From Microcystis aeruginosa W13-11 (lineage in GTDB: Bacteria; Cyanobacteriota; Cyanobacteriia; Cyanobacteriales; Microcystaceae), in contig JAADBR010000010.1 of NCBI GenBank assembly GCA_009995705.1, positions 1 through 64,000 of the forward strand: a stretch of 64,000 bases of DNA. The letters run 5' to 3'. A model generated the notes under the pieces. The model had not been told where the DNA came from, made no database searches, and was given only the letters and a program-made list of their open reading frames with translations. Position 1 is the stretch's first letter. Every line of letters begins with the position of its first letter. Shown here one piece after another: positions 55,014-63,519 of this stretch. A program made the position numbers and the translations under genes.

Positions 55014-56068
55014 CTCTTTCTTCTCAACAAATCGGCTAATAAATCGGCACTGTCACTAATAGCTAGATGAGAAGCTTGTTGAGCCATGGCGGCCAATTTT
55101 TCGGGATTAGACCATAAATCCAGGACTAATTCGCTTAAAAACTGAGCAGTTAACTCATTTTGACGATAAAGATAAGCGGCTTGAGCTTCAGCGAAAACTT
55201 TGGCATTGTAGAACTGATGGTCTTCGGCAGCAAAAGGATAGGGAATTAAAATCGAAGGCGTACAAGTGATCGCTAATTCCGTTAAAGTGCCGGCACCGGA
55301 GCGACTGATAGCGAGATTAGCTCTTTGCCATAATCCCGCCATATTGTCGTAAAAAGGCCGGGAAAAATAGTTAGAATGGCGTAAACTGTCCGCTTCGGGG
55401 TCGTTTTCTCCCGTGAGATGCACGATATAAATACCTTTTTCTAACCATTGGGGAGCGCTTTGTCGGACAATTTGATTAAGAGCCACGGCCCCTTGAGAAC
55501 CACCGGCAACGACAATCAAAAAAGCATCCTCTGGAATAGGTAAATTTAGGGACTGGGGAATGAGAAACTGCTCTCGTACTGGTGTACTAACCCAAGTGGT
55601 GCGAGTGCCGGGCAAATAGCTGGCGGTTCCCTGAAAACCGAGGGCAACCGTATCGCACCAGCGACCGAGAACTTTCGTGACTTTGCCCGGTATGTAGTTA
55701 GATTCGTGTAGGATGACGGGAATATTGGCTAAACGAGCCGCTAAAATGGTGGGTCCTGCGATATAACCCCCGGTGGTAAAAACTGCCGCTATCTGACGTT
55801 TTTTGATTAAACTACGCACTTGCCAAATGGCCCGCAGTTGACCGAACAGAATCTTAAGAGTTTTTAACCCCAAACGGGTTTGAAACCCCTCAATCAGGAT
55901 GCTGTGCAAGGGATAGGTTTTTGGAACTAAGGACTGTTCCAGACGGTCTGGAACTCCTAACCATTCAATCTCGTAATCCGGCAAGCGCTCGGCCAGGGCC
56001 AAAGCGGGAAATAAATGACCACCAGTACCACTAGCGGCAATCAGGAGACGGGTTGGGGTGCGTGCCAT
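54995..56068 (-). CDS. murG: MurG, UDP-GlcNAc:lipid I N-acetylglucosaminyltransferase
   Basis: 357 residues from the ATG at 56068 (MARTPTRLLIAASGTGGHLF). The frame extends 25 residues upstream without family likeness. GT-B fold. It adds GlcNAc to lipid I, making lipid II at the inner face of the membrane. Visible: ASGTGGHLFPALALAERL, TGGYIAGPTILAARL, VILHESNYIPGKVT, VAGGSQGAVALN and the UDP-binding AISRSGAGTLTELAI. The 3' end overlaps the Uma2 gene. Alone, away from other mur genes, which is usual in cyanobacteria. Confidence 0.95.
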   Translation of the reverse strand: MARTPTRLLIAASGTGGHLFPALALAERLPDYEIEWLGVPDRLEQSLVPKTYPLHSILIEGFQTRLGLKTLKILFGQLRAIWQVRSLIKKRQIAAVFTTGGYIAGPTILAARLANIPVILHESNYIPGKVTKVLGRWCDTVALGFQGTASYLPGTRTTWVSTPVREQFLIPQSLNLPIPEDAFLIVVAGGSQGAVALNQIVRQSAPQWLEKGIYIVHLTGENDPEADSLRHSNYFSRPFYDNMAGLWQRANLAISRSGAGTLTELAITCTPSILIPYPFAAEDHQFYNAKVFAEAQAAYLYRQNELTAQFLSELVLDLWSNPEKLAAMAQQASHLAISDSADLLADLLRRKSQKDSF

Positions 56069-56145
56069 AATTCGAGAGAGGGTAAATTCAGTCCTAGAAT
56101 GAAATAATCTACCATAGTTATCGATCCTTACACAAACTATCACTA

Positions 56146-56952
56146 ATGCGTAACTTGAACACGATTCCCAATAAATTTTTTCGTCAATCCCTCAATTTTT
56201 CCCTATCGTTGCTGTTAGGTTTGGGGTTAACTTTTACCCTTGCCACCGGTCTGCGGGCCGAAAAGCCAGAAACTGCCCCGGCTAATTTAAAAACCCTTAT
56301 CTCCAAAATCGAAACGTCCGCTAATGAGCGGGATCTCAAGCAACTAATGGAGTTTTATAGTCCGAAATTTACTAATTCTGATGGTTTGACCTACGAAAAA
56401 ACTAAAAAGGCTCTAACTCATTTTTGGGAACGTTATAACAATCTACAATACACCACGACCCTCGAATCTTGGAGTCGTTCTGGGGAAAAGTTAACCGCCA
56501 ATACAATTACTAAAATTACTGGGACAGGAAAGGTGCAGGGACGAGTGGTGGAAATGAATGCCACGATTCGTTCTCGTCAGCAATTTCAAGGGAATAAACT
56601 GGTTTATCAGGAGATTTTAAGCGAGAGAGTCGAGTTAAGCACTGGCAAAAATCCCCCCAGTATTGAAGTGAGAATTCCCGAAAGGGTGAAAGTGGGTCAA
56701 GAATTTGATTTTGATGTGATTGTTCGCGAACCTTTGGGGGATGATTTATTGGCTGGAGCGGCGATCGATGAGAAAGTAGATATTGAGCGCTATATTAATA
56801 CAAAGCCTCTAGAATTGGAATTATTACAGTCCGGCGGTTTATTTAAGCGGGTAAAAGCGCCGGCAACACCAGAAAATCGTTGGTTATCGGCGATTTTAAT
56901 TCAAGGAGATGGGATTGTTATCGTTACTCAACGGGTTAAGGTGGAAAAATAG
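56146..56952 (+). CDS. Exported NTF2-like domain protein
   Basis: 268 residues. N-terminal signal sequence or anchor (FRQSLNFSLSLLLGLGLTFT, then cleavage near GLRA-E). The next part (about 45-160) has the pattern of an NTF2/SnoaL-like fold (LISKIETSANERDLKQLMEF, YSPKFTNSDGLTYEKTKKAL). A C-terminal beta-rich domain (about 170-268) begins SIEVRIPERVKVGQEFDF. Function unknown; no catalytic residues stand out. It diverges from murG with a gap of 77 bases from the murG start. Confidence 0.75.
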   Translation: MRNLNTIPNKFFRQSLNFSLSLLLGLGLTFTLATGLRAEKPETAPANLKTLISKIETSANERDLKQLMEFYSPKFTNSDGLTYEKTKKALTHFWERYNNLQYTTTLESWSRSGEKLTANTITKITGTGKVQGRVVEMNATIRSRQQFQGNKLVYQEILSERVELSTGKNPPSIEVRIPERVKVGQEFDFDVIVREPLGDDLLAGAAIDEKVDIERYINTKPLELELLQSGGLFKRVKAPATPENRWLSAILIQGDGIVIVTQRVKVEK

Positions 56953-56999
56953 TGGTTATCTGGCGGCTTTTTTGGTGTTCCCCCTCAAGAGTGACCATC

Positions 57000-57851
57000 T
57001 TAGCTGCCCATAAACCATTGAGTACCAGTAACTAAATAATAGGCTCCCGTCACCATCAGTGCGACGCTACCCAAACGGATAATCGTCTCGGAATGTTGCA
57101 ATAAATTCCGGCTTTGTTTGGCTAGACCAGTAAATAAACTGGCCAAGAAAATGAGAATTGTATAACCAAGAGCATAACTAACCATGGTCAGGGTGCCGAG
57201 GACTTGAGAACCAGTAGCGGCAGCGGCGGCCAAAACAGCAAAGAGGACAGGACTAGCACAGGGAGAGCTAACAAGAGCAAAAGTTAATCCGACTCCGTAG
57301 GGACCTGCTTGGGGGAGATTTAAGTTCATTTGCGGTAAAGGTAGCTTAATTACTCCCAATAACCATAGACCCATGACCGCCATAATCAAACCGACAACAA
57401 TATTAATATAACCTCGGTACTCCACCATCACCGCCCCAGCAAAGGAAGAAACTAAACCGAAAAGACTTAAAATTGTCACCGCTCCTAGGACGAATAAACC
57501 TGCTTTACTGAAGGCATCCCAACGAGATTCTATTTTCAGGGTGCCGATATAGCTGAGGTTAACGGGTAATAGTGCCAGAATACAGGGAGATATGCTGGCA
57601 ATTACGCCCCCCAAAAAAGCTAAGGGCAGTAAAATTAGAGGATTGGTTGTGTCTTGTCGATCTAACCATTGCTGATAGCTATTTTCGACGATCGAGATTG
57701 CTCTTTCCAGAGGATGGCCGATAATTGGTCCGATGGTAAGGACTAAAATAAGAGCTAGAAGCCCTAAAACCAGATAAAATAATGATTTTTTCGATATTTT
57801 CGCTTTTTTGTCGGGTTTCAACCCTTCGACTGACTCCGATACTCGTCGCAT
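57000..57851 (-). CDS. CcdA/DsbD-type thiol transporter membrane protein
   Basis: 283 residues from the ATG at 57851, which follows an AGGAG site; the longer frame to 57932 starts at a TTG inside a hairpin. About six to seven transmembrane helices. The CcdA cysteines are visible in GVIASISPCILALLPVNLSY and in FALVSSPCASPVLFAVLAA. It carries reducing power across the membrane to a periplasmic or lumenal thioredoxin. The gene before it encodes such a thioredoxin-like protein, so the two should work together, perhaps in cytochrome c maturation or lumen redox control. A hairpin with a T-run lies between them. Confidence 0.88.
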   Translation of the reverse strand: MRRVSESVEGLKPDKKAKISKKSLFYLVLGLLALILVLTIGPIIGHPLERAISIVENSYQQWLDRQDTTNPLILLPLAFLGGVIASISPCILALLPVNLSYIGTLKIESRWDAFSKAGLFVLGAVTILSLFGLVSSFAGAVMVEYRGYINIVVGLIMAVMGLWLLGVIKLPLPQMNLNLPQAGPYGVGLTFALVSSPCASPVLFAVLAAAAATGSQVLGTLTMVSYALGYTILIFLASLFTGLAKQSRNLLQHSETIIRLGSVALMVTGAYYLVTGTQWFMGS

Positions 57852-57872
57852 AAAATTCTCCTGAAATGATCT

Positions 57873-57934
57873 AAAAAAATAAAATTGCCCCGGGAGTCCT
57901 TGGCGATCGCTGGTACTCCCCAAGCTGGGCAATC
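57873..57934 (-). terminator. Hairpin with T-run between the thioredoxin-like gene and the CcdA-like gene
   Basis: On the minus strand: outer stem ATTGCCC/GGGCAAT, inner stem GGGAGT/ACTCCC around a GCGATCGCC loop, then TTTTATTTTTTT. It lies between the stop of the upstream gene (57940) and the ribosome site of the downstream one. Likely a partial terminator that sets a lower level of the membrane protein than of the thioredoxin. Confidence 0.6.
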
Positions 57935-57939
57935 TTCGA

Positions 57940-58521
57940 CTATTTTTTATTAATAGCCGAGTTCAGTACGGAGGAATAGGCAGATTTATCGGCATTATTC
58001 CGGTATTGTGCCAAAATACTGCCCGTAGCGGGATCAATAATCGCAATCATGCCAGTTTGGGACTTATTGGCCTCAAAAAAACGACCTAGACCCAATTCTT
58101 GGGCTTTGCGGGCTGATTTGTCCGCTTTCGAGCGATCGCTGACATCTAAGACGATAAAATTAGCTTTACCTGCGTAATCTTTTTTAAGTTGGGAAAGAGT
58201 GGGGGCAACATTTTTACAGGCAGGACACCAACTAGCATAGATATCGACAACCACGGGTTTTCCTTGCAATTGTCGCGCTAAGGGACCGCCCACATTACCC
58301 TGTTTAGCAGCGCAGGGATTTTTCGAGGCACAGGGATCAGTGCTAGCGCAGGGATTTTTCGAGGCACAGGGATTAGCTTGGGCAATACTAAAAGTACCTT
58401 TACTGACCACTGAATCAGAATTAGTCAAGGTTTTCGCCGATGTTCCAGCTACCAGGGAAACCGTAACCGCTAAACTACTAAGACAAAGACCGAGCCATAA
58501 TAACGCTGATGGTTTACGCAT
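57940..58521 (-). CDS. Exported thioredoxin-like protein with a Cys repeat
   Basis: 193 residues. Signal peptide at about 1-30 (MRKPSALLWLGLCLSSLAVT...). Then an unusual tract of four pentamer-to-hexamer units at residues 50-73: NPCASK, NPCAST, DPCASK, NPCAAK, giving four cysteines. The thioredoxin domain follows (about 78-193) with the active site WCPAC at 98-102 and a family-like VVVDIYASWCPACKNVAP. The CcdA-like gene downstream should keep it reduced. The repeat may bind metal or form disulfides with the active site; that is inference. Confidence 0.88.
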   Translation of the reverse strand: MRKPSALLWLGLCLSSLAVTVSLVAGTSAKTLTNSDSVVSKGTFSIAQANPCASKNPCASTDPCASKNPCAAKQGNVGGPLARQLQGKPVVVDIYASWCPACKNVAPTLSQLKKDYAGKANFIVLDVSDRSKADKSARKAQELGLGRFFEANKSQTGMIAIIDPATGSILAQYRNNADKSAYSSVLNSAINKK

Positions 58522-58885
58522 GAGTTAAATTTTCCAATTAAGATTAGAGATTTTTTGGTAAGTCAAGGGTATTACCCTGGAAGAATCCAGCTTGCCACGG
58601 GAGGAAACCAGTGCAGCTGACAGTTAAGATTAAATTCTAGAAACCTGAGTCTCAGATGAAGACCAGATAGATAATAGATAAAAAATCTGACTTTAACTGA
58701 CAATTGCCCTCATCCATCCAGGAGAATCGTCCTTCAATCTTTTCAGCAAAAATTCATCTACCAATCACGAAGGGATCATCTTTTCCGGAAATCTTGCTGA
58801 TAAAATCAAGAAGAAACTGGATTAGTTGCCGCTAAAAGACAACTTTTCGCCCTAATATGCCAATTTAAACCATTATTTCGCAACT
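58522..58885. other. Divergent promoter region
   Basis: Between the thioredoxin-like gene (minus) and the cysteine-dioxygenase-like gene (plus). No gene, repeat or clear RNA was found. Both promoters should lie here. Confidence 0.35.
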
Positions 58886-59497
58886 ATGACAGGAAAAGAC
58901 TGGTTGGTGGATAATCATGGGCAATGCTCGGCCTACGAAATAACCCCCGCAAACTCCGAATTATCCCATCCCTACTGGCTCTATCGCTTTTTATCCGATC
59001 TAGAAGATACCTTAACCCAGATTAGCGATGATCGCTCACGATTAGAAGCAATTCGGATTCTAGTTCGCCAACTCTTAAACAATTCGCCCTGGTTGGATAT
59101 TCTTAGTCTAGAACCCAATCCCGAAACCGGTTGGGAGGTATTAACCCTCTACGATGAGCCATTTTTTCCCCTGACAGTACAACTGGTCGCTTGGTCTATG
59201 GGTAGCACTTCCCCGATTCATAATCATGGTTGTTGGGGGGTAGTAGCTTTGTTAAAGGGACAGGAAAAAAACAGCTTCTGGCAACGTTCCCCCACCCCCG
59301 AATCACCGAATCAGATCAGAAAAGTCGGCGATCGCCTACTCATTCCGGGTGATATTCTCTGTTTAATGCCGGCTGCTATTCACCAGGTAGAAGCGATCGG
59401 AGATGAGCCAACCCTGAGCTTTAACCTGTATGGTGAAACTAACTATAGTCAGCGTTTCGAGTTCGATCTCGGACAAGGTACGGCGAAAAATTTTTAA
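58886..59497 (+). CDS. Cysteine dioxygenase-like cupin
   Basis: 203 residues. Cupin of the cysteine dioxygenase group, which oxidises thiols with O2 at a three-His iron site. The ligands are visible as the HxH in SPIHNHGCWGVV (about residues 111-122) and a late His in LMPAAIHQVEAIG. The usual Cys-Tyr crosslink residues cannot be confirmed by eye. The substrate may be cysteine or another thiol. It starts a likely operon: the histidine kinase gene follows after 28 bases. Confidence 0.82.
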   Translation: MTGKDWLVDNHGQCSAYEITPANSELSHPYWLYRFLSDLEDTLTQISDDRSRLEAIRILVRQLLNNSPWLDILSLEPNPETGWEVLTLYDEPFFPLTVQLVAWSMGSTSPIHNHGCWGVVALLKGQEKNSFWQRSPTPESPNQIRKVGDRLLIPGDILCLMPAAIHQVEAIGDEPTLSFNLYGETNYSQRFEFDLGQGTAKNF

Positions 59498-59525
59498 ATC
59501 TCCCTATATCACTAACCATATACCC

Positions 59526-60980
59526 ATGAAGCTACCTCGCCTTGTCGGCATTTTTGGGCAATTTTTGCCTAGTAAACCTGTTTCTACTAGCTCGCTTCAG
59601 TTTCGCTTAACCTTAGAACTATTGACCATCTCGATTATCGGACTTGGTAGCGTAGCTATTTGGACAGGTTGGCAAATGGAGCAGAATTTAGTCGCTGCCC
59701 ATAAACAAAATCTAGAATATATCGCTAGGCGTTTTCCTGAGCAGTTGGAAATGTACGCTCAGATGGGATCCCTGACTACGGGATTAGAAAAAACCATTGA
59801 GCGAGTCTCCACTGCGGGGTTAGTCATCTGGGTTAAAAACTCCGATGGACAACTGTTGGGACAGTCTCCTAGGGTTGATGGCAATGTCACCGAGATGCGT
59901 GCGGCGGCATCCCTAACCAGAGTACCCGATGTACCCCAAATTATTCACTTTGATGGACGCGATATTGTTTTATGTGGCACTCCTGTGACTATCAAGGGTC
60001 AACTGTCGGGGAAATTGTATCTATCCCAAGATATCACGGCCGATCACCAGAAATATCAGGCGGGGTTATGGGGCTTATTTTGGCTGAGTATTCTCGTCCT
60101 ATTGAGCTTAATTATCTTAATTTCCCAACGGATCCGTCAGGCTATGTTGCCGCTGACTCGCATGAGTCAAATTGCTAGTGCCGTTTCTGCCGATGATTTA
60201 AATGGGGCGAAATTGCAACTCGAACAAGCGCCAGATGAAATTTTAGGACTAGCTACCGCTTTTAATCAGATGTTGTGGCGATTATCGGGAGCTTGGGAAC
60301 AGCAACGTCAGTTTGTCGGCAATGTTTCCCATGAACTGCGTACCCCTCTAACAGTCGTGATCGGTTATTTACAAAGTCTCCAGCGACGCAGCACTAATTT
60401 AAATCCCTACCAACAGCAAGCTCTGGAAACAGCCACGTCAGAAACCGAGAGAATTATCCGGATGTTACAAGATTTGCTCGATCTCGCCCGTGCCGATAGC
60501 GGTCATCTCCATTTTCGCTCCCATCCTATTATTCTCAATACTTTGCTGACAGAAGTGGCGGCGATGAGTCAAAAAGTTAGCGATCGCAAGATGACTTTAT
60601 TATTAACCAATGAAGATGTGGTGATCTGTGGCGACCAAGATCGATTACAGCAAGTTTTAATCAATTTGCTCGATAATGCGATCAAGTATTCTGCTCCCGA
60701 GCAACCGGTCGATCTGATCTTAGAAAAGCAGGCTAATTCCGCTCTTATCCATGTACGAGATCGGGGAATCGGTATCTCTCTCTCCCATCAAAATCGCATT
60801 TTTGAACGGTTTTATCGGGTTGATGAGTCGATGACTCGCTCGCGAGACGGCACGGGTTTGGGTTTGGCGATCGCTAAAAGTCTAATTGAAGGAATGGAGG
60901 GTCGCATCACTCTCCGCTCTCAACCCGGTCAAGGCAGTACCTTTACTATCATTCTACCTCTCTGGCAACCGCAGTTATGA
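59526..60980 (+). CDS. Sensor histidine kinase (HAMP, HisKA, HATPase)
   Basis: 484 residues from the ATG at 59526; the open frame to 59430 overlaps the preceding gene and is not needed. Two membrane helices (about 30-50 and about 180-200) enclose a sensor loop of about 130 residues. Then come HAMP, the H-box NVSHELRTPLTVVIGYL with phospho-His269, the N-box INLLDNAIKYS, the G1 box VRDRGIGIS and the G2 box RDGTGLGLAIAKSL. The signal is unknown. The gene end overlaps the response regulator by 4 bases. Confidence 0.92.
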   Translation: MKLPRLVGIFGQFLPSKPVSTSSLQFRLTLELLTISIIGLGSVAIWTGWQMEQNLVAAHKQNLEYIARRFPEQLEMYAQMGSLTTGLEKTIERVSTAGLVIWVKNSDGQLLGQSPRVDGNVTEMRAAASLTRVPDVPQIIHFDGRDIVLCGTPVTIKGQLSGKLYLSQDITADHQKYQAGLWGLFWLSILVLLSLIILISQRIRQAMLPLTRMSQIASAVSADDLNGAKLQLEQAPDEILGLATAFNQMLWRLSGAWEQQRQFVGNVSHELRTPLTVVIGYLQSLQRRSTNLNPYQQQALETATSETERIIRMLQDLLDLARADSGHLHFRSHPIILNTLLTEVAAMSQKVSDRKMTLLLTNEDVVICGDQDRLQQVLINLLDNAIKYSAPEQPVDLILEKQANSALIHVRDRGIGISLSHQNRIFERFYRVDESMTRSRDGTGLGLAIAKSLIEGMEGRITLRSQPGQGSTFTIILPLWQPQL

Positions 60981-61657
60981 ACGACCATATTCTTCTCGTG
61001 GAAGATGATCCCAAGCTCGCCGAATTTATCACCACAGAACTTCATTTGGAAGGCTATCAAGTTACTATTGCTTCTAATGGCATGGATGGACTGAAAATCG
61101 CTAGGGATTCTTCACCAGATTTGTTAATTTTAGATTGGATGCTGCCGGTTATTTCTGGATTAGATTTATGTTTACGACTGCGAAAAACCGGGATGGAAGC
61201 ACCGATTATCATCTTAACAGCTAAAGATGAAATCCCCGATCGAGTGACGGGCTTAAATGCCGGAGCCGATGATTATGTTACTAAACCTTTTAGCATGGAA
61301 GAACTCTTAGCTAGGGTGAAAGCTCGTTTACGTCGCACCCATGCCCAAGATTTAAATATATTTACTTTTGAAGATTTGACCTTGAATTGTCTTGCTCGGG
61401 AAGTGTATCGAGATAGTCAATTGATTGAATTAACGGCTAAAGAGTTTGATTTATTAGAGTTTATCTTACGTCATCCCCGGCAGGTACTCACTCGCGAGCA
61501 AATTCTCGAAACCGTTTGGGGTTACGATTTTATGGGCGATTCTAATATTATTGAAGTGTATATTCGTGCCTTACGGGTTAAGTTGGAGTCTGCTAATCCT
61601 AAACGTTTGATCCAGACAGTGCGAGGAGTAGGCTACGTTTTAAGAGATTATGCTTAA
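60977..61657 (+). CDS. OmpR/PhoB-family response regulator
   Basis: 226 residues. Receiver domain (about 1-120) with the acidic pair at 10-11, phospho-accepting Asp53 (LLILDWMLP), Thr in ILTAKD and Lys in VTKPF. A winged helix-turn-helix DNA-binding domain follows (about 128-224, LTAKEFDLLEFILRHPRQVL, then YIRALRVKLE, RTVRGVGYVLR-like end). Cognate regulator of the kinase in front, with ATGA overlap. Its targets may include the cysteine-dioxygenase-like gene of the same operon. Confidence 0.94.
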   Translation: MNDHILLVEDDPKLAEFITTELHLEGYQVTIASNGMDGLKIARDSSPDLLILDWMLPVISGLDLCLRLRKTGMEAPIIILTAKDEIPDRVTGLNAGADDYVTKPFSMEELLARVKARLRRTHAQDLNIFTFEDLTLNCLAREVYRDSQLIELTAKEFDLLEFILRHPRQVLTREQILETVWGYDFMGDSNIIEVYIRALRVKLESANPKRLIQTVRGVGYVLRDYA

Positions 61658-61740
61658 TTGTGATTTATCAGAGGAACCGAGGGAGGAATTATTTAGCCCC
61701 GATTTGATCAAAAAGGCTGTAATAAATACTCTGATTAAAT

Positions 61741-62553
61741 CTAGAGATGGGAAACATCGCTCGTCCATACTTTAAATTTTGTTAAATTGACTTGACCAAA
61801 AGACGTTGTTAGGGCAGCATCGACAGCATCTAAGCCGCGAGTCATTAAAATTCGCCCGATTCTGGGGGTGTTATGACGAGCATCAAAAGTGTACCATTGA
61901 TGGTCTAAATAGACTTCAAACCAAGCGCTAAAATCCATCGGTAGAGGTTGGGGAGAAATACCGATATCTCCGAGATATCCAGAGGCATAACGAGCAGGAA
62001 TATTTAGGCAACGGCAAAAAGTCAAAGCTAGGTGATTAAAATCGCGACAAACCCCCGTTCTTTCCCGATAGACATCATAGGCGGTTTTTGTCACTCGCGC
62101 GTATTCGTAACCAAAACGAATGTGACTATGAACCCAATCACAAACCGCTTGTACTCTTGCCCAACCGGGGGGAGTTTGTCCGAAAAGTTCCCAGGCAATT
62201 TCCGAAAGCAAATCTACTTCACAATAACGACTACTCATTAAGTAGGGGAAAACTTGGGTTGGTAACTCTGCTAAAGGAATTTCTTGGGCATTCCCATTAA
62301 CAATATCGGGTTTCCATTCATTCTCGATAACCGCTTGATTATGAACGCGGATATGTCCAGCGGGTAAAATTAGACGACTGGTTCGATTACCGAAGCTATC
62401 TAAAAATTCTTCTATTTTTGTTGCTGGTTGCACCTGCAAGTTTTCCGATTGTCTAACTTGATCTAAAATTGAGGGGTGTAGATAAAGTTTTAACAACATG
62501 ACCAAGGGTAAAGGGGCATCAAAGCCAAATTCATAACCAACATGGATTAACAT
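61741..62553 (-). CDS. Transglutaminase-like superfamily protein
   Basis: 270 residues. N-terminal beta-rich part (about 1-130), then the transglutaminase-like core: Cys in RTGVCRDFNHLALTFCRCLN, His/Asp in SAWFEVYLDHQWYTFDARHN. The catalytic Cys-His-Asp triad is complete. It probably acts as a cysteine peptidase or amidase on peptides. Common in bacteria without a fixed role. It converges with the response regulator gene. Confidence 0.88.
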   Translation of the reverse strand: MLIHVGYEFGFDAPLPLVMLLKLYLHPSILDQVRQSENLQVQPATKIEEFLDSFGNRTSRLILPAGHIRVHNQAVIENEWKPDIVNGNAQEIPLAELPTQVFPYLMSSRYCEVDLLSEIAWELFGQTPPGWARVQAVCDWVHSHIRFGYEYARVTKTAYDVYRERTGVCRDFNHLALTFCRCLNIPARYASGYLGDIGISPQPLPMDFSAWFEVYLDHQWYTFDARHNTPRIGRILMTRGLDAVDAALTTSFGQVNLTKFKVWTSDVSHL

Positions 62554-62877
62554 TAGGCCTCCTATCTAGATGAAATTTTGTCAGGATTGGTAGAGATGGA
62601 ACGCAAATAATCGCCAGACTGAAAAAAATTAAGCCCGACCACTTAGTTAAAAGTTTGAGGAGAAAGTAATAGTCAAGCTGAAAACCGATAAGCTTGATAC
62701 AGAGTTACTCTCATTGTAAACTACTTCAAATAAAAGCTTTGTAACTTTGAACACAAGCCATCGGTAGGATTAGACCTATCGAAAAGAGTCCGGGGTGGAT
62801 GGTTCCTCTAATAGACGGATTTCAATGGGGATGTAGGCCAGTTTAGCAAAAATCTTTTGTTGATAACTGACGGGCCA
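62554..62877. other. Intergenic, nothing recognised
   Basis: Upstream of the transglutaminase-like gene and downstream of the membrane protein at 62878. No gene or repeat. The stretch 62755-62850 is somewhat GC-richer and could encode a small RNA, but no defined fold was found. Confidence 0.3.
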
Positions 62878-63375
62878 CTATTCGTAAAGAAAAATTTCTA
62901 AGGGTCGCCAGAGGGCTACCCAACCACTAATTAATAATCCTTCTTCTAAGAAGTGAATAAATGTATCGCTGCCAAAACGACTAATTAATTCGCTGAGACT
63001 CAAACAAACAAAAAGAAAGGAGAGACCAATTATTAAAGATATGCGTCCCTGTCGCCAAATTGTGCGTAATTTTCTTTGTTCTCCCTGTTGGCGATAGTCA
63101 AAATAATTATGTAAAGCTGAGGGTAACAGATTTCGGGCGTTATTCTGTTCTTGACTGGGGAGATAAAAGACTAATTTAAGGGGGGTATTGAGGGGAAATT
63201 CATCCACAGAGTTAATAATATAATTTTCGGCATTATCGTCTAAATCTCTATCTAAAAATGGCGAAGGATCGAGAGAATTAAAGACTTGCTGTAACTGATT
63301 AAGTTTAATTTCAATTAAGTAAGTTCCTTCCTCCTCTCGATAATAGGATTGTAATTTATTTACCAGTTTAGACAT
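62878..63375 (-). CDS. Hypothetical membrane protein
   Basis: 165 residues. A soluble N-terminal part (about 1-105, MSKLVNKLQSYYREEEGTYL, LIEIKLNQLQQVFNSLDPSP) precedes one or two membrane segments (about 110-130 RISLIIGLSFLFVCLSLSEL, and about 143-160 LLISGWVALWRPLEIFLYE). The motif GWVALWRPLEIFLYEW-like end recurs in a family of small bacterial membrane proteins of unknown role. I do not recognise a function. Confidence 0.65.
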   Translation of the reverse strand: MSKLVNKLQSYYREEEGTYLIEIKLNQLQQVFNSLDPSPFLDRDLDDNAENYIINSVDEFPLNTPLKLVFYLPSQEQNNARNLLPSALHNYFDYRQQGEQRKLRTIWRQGRISLIIGLSFLFVCLSLSELISRFGSDTFIHFLEEGLLISGWVALWRPLEIFLYE

Positions 63376-63519
63376 TAGTTATTAATGTTAAGCAAATGGG
63401 GTGAACTGATACAACTCAAATCTACTAATAGAAGTTAATTAATCTTGCCTATGCAGGCTGAGGATTGAACTATCTCTGAAAATATTTTAGCTGTATCAGT
63501 CCCAGATTATTAATTTAAT

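Noticed and set aside
57852..57932. Longer CcdA-like start at 57932
   Set aside because: The start is a TTG inside a hairpin with a T-run; the ATG at 57851 has an AGGAG site.
62755..62850. Possible small RNA
   Set aside because: No promoter, terminator or stable fold could be shown by eye.
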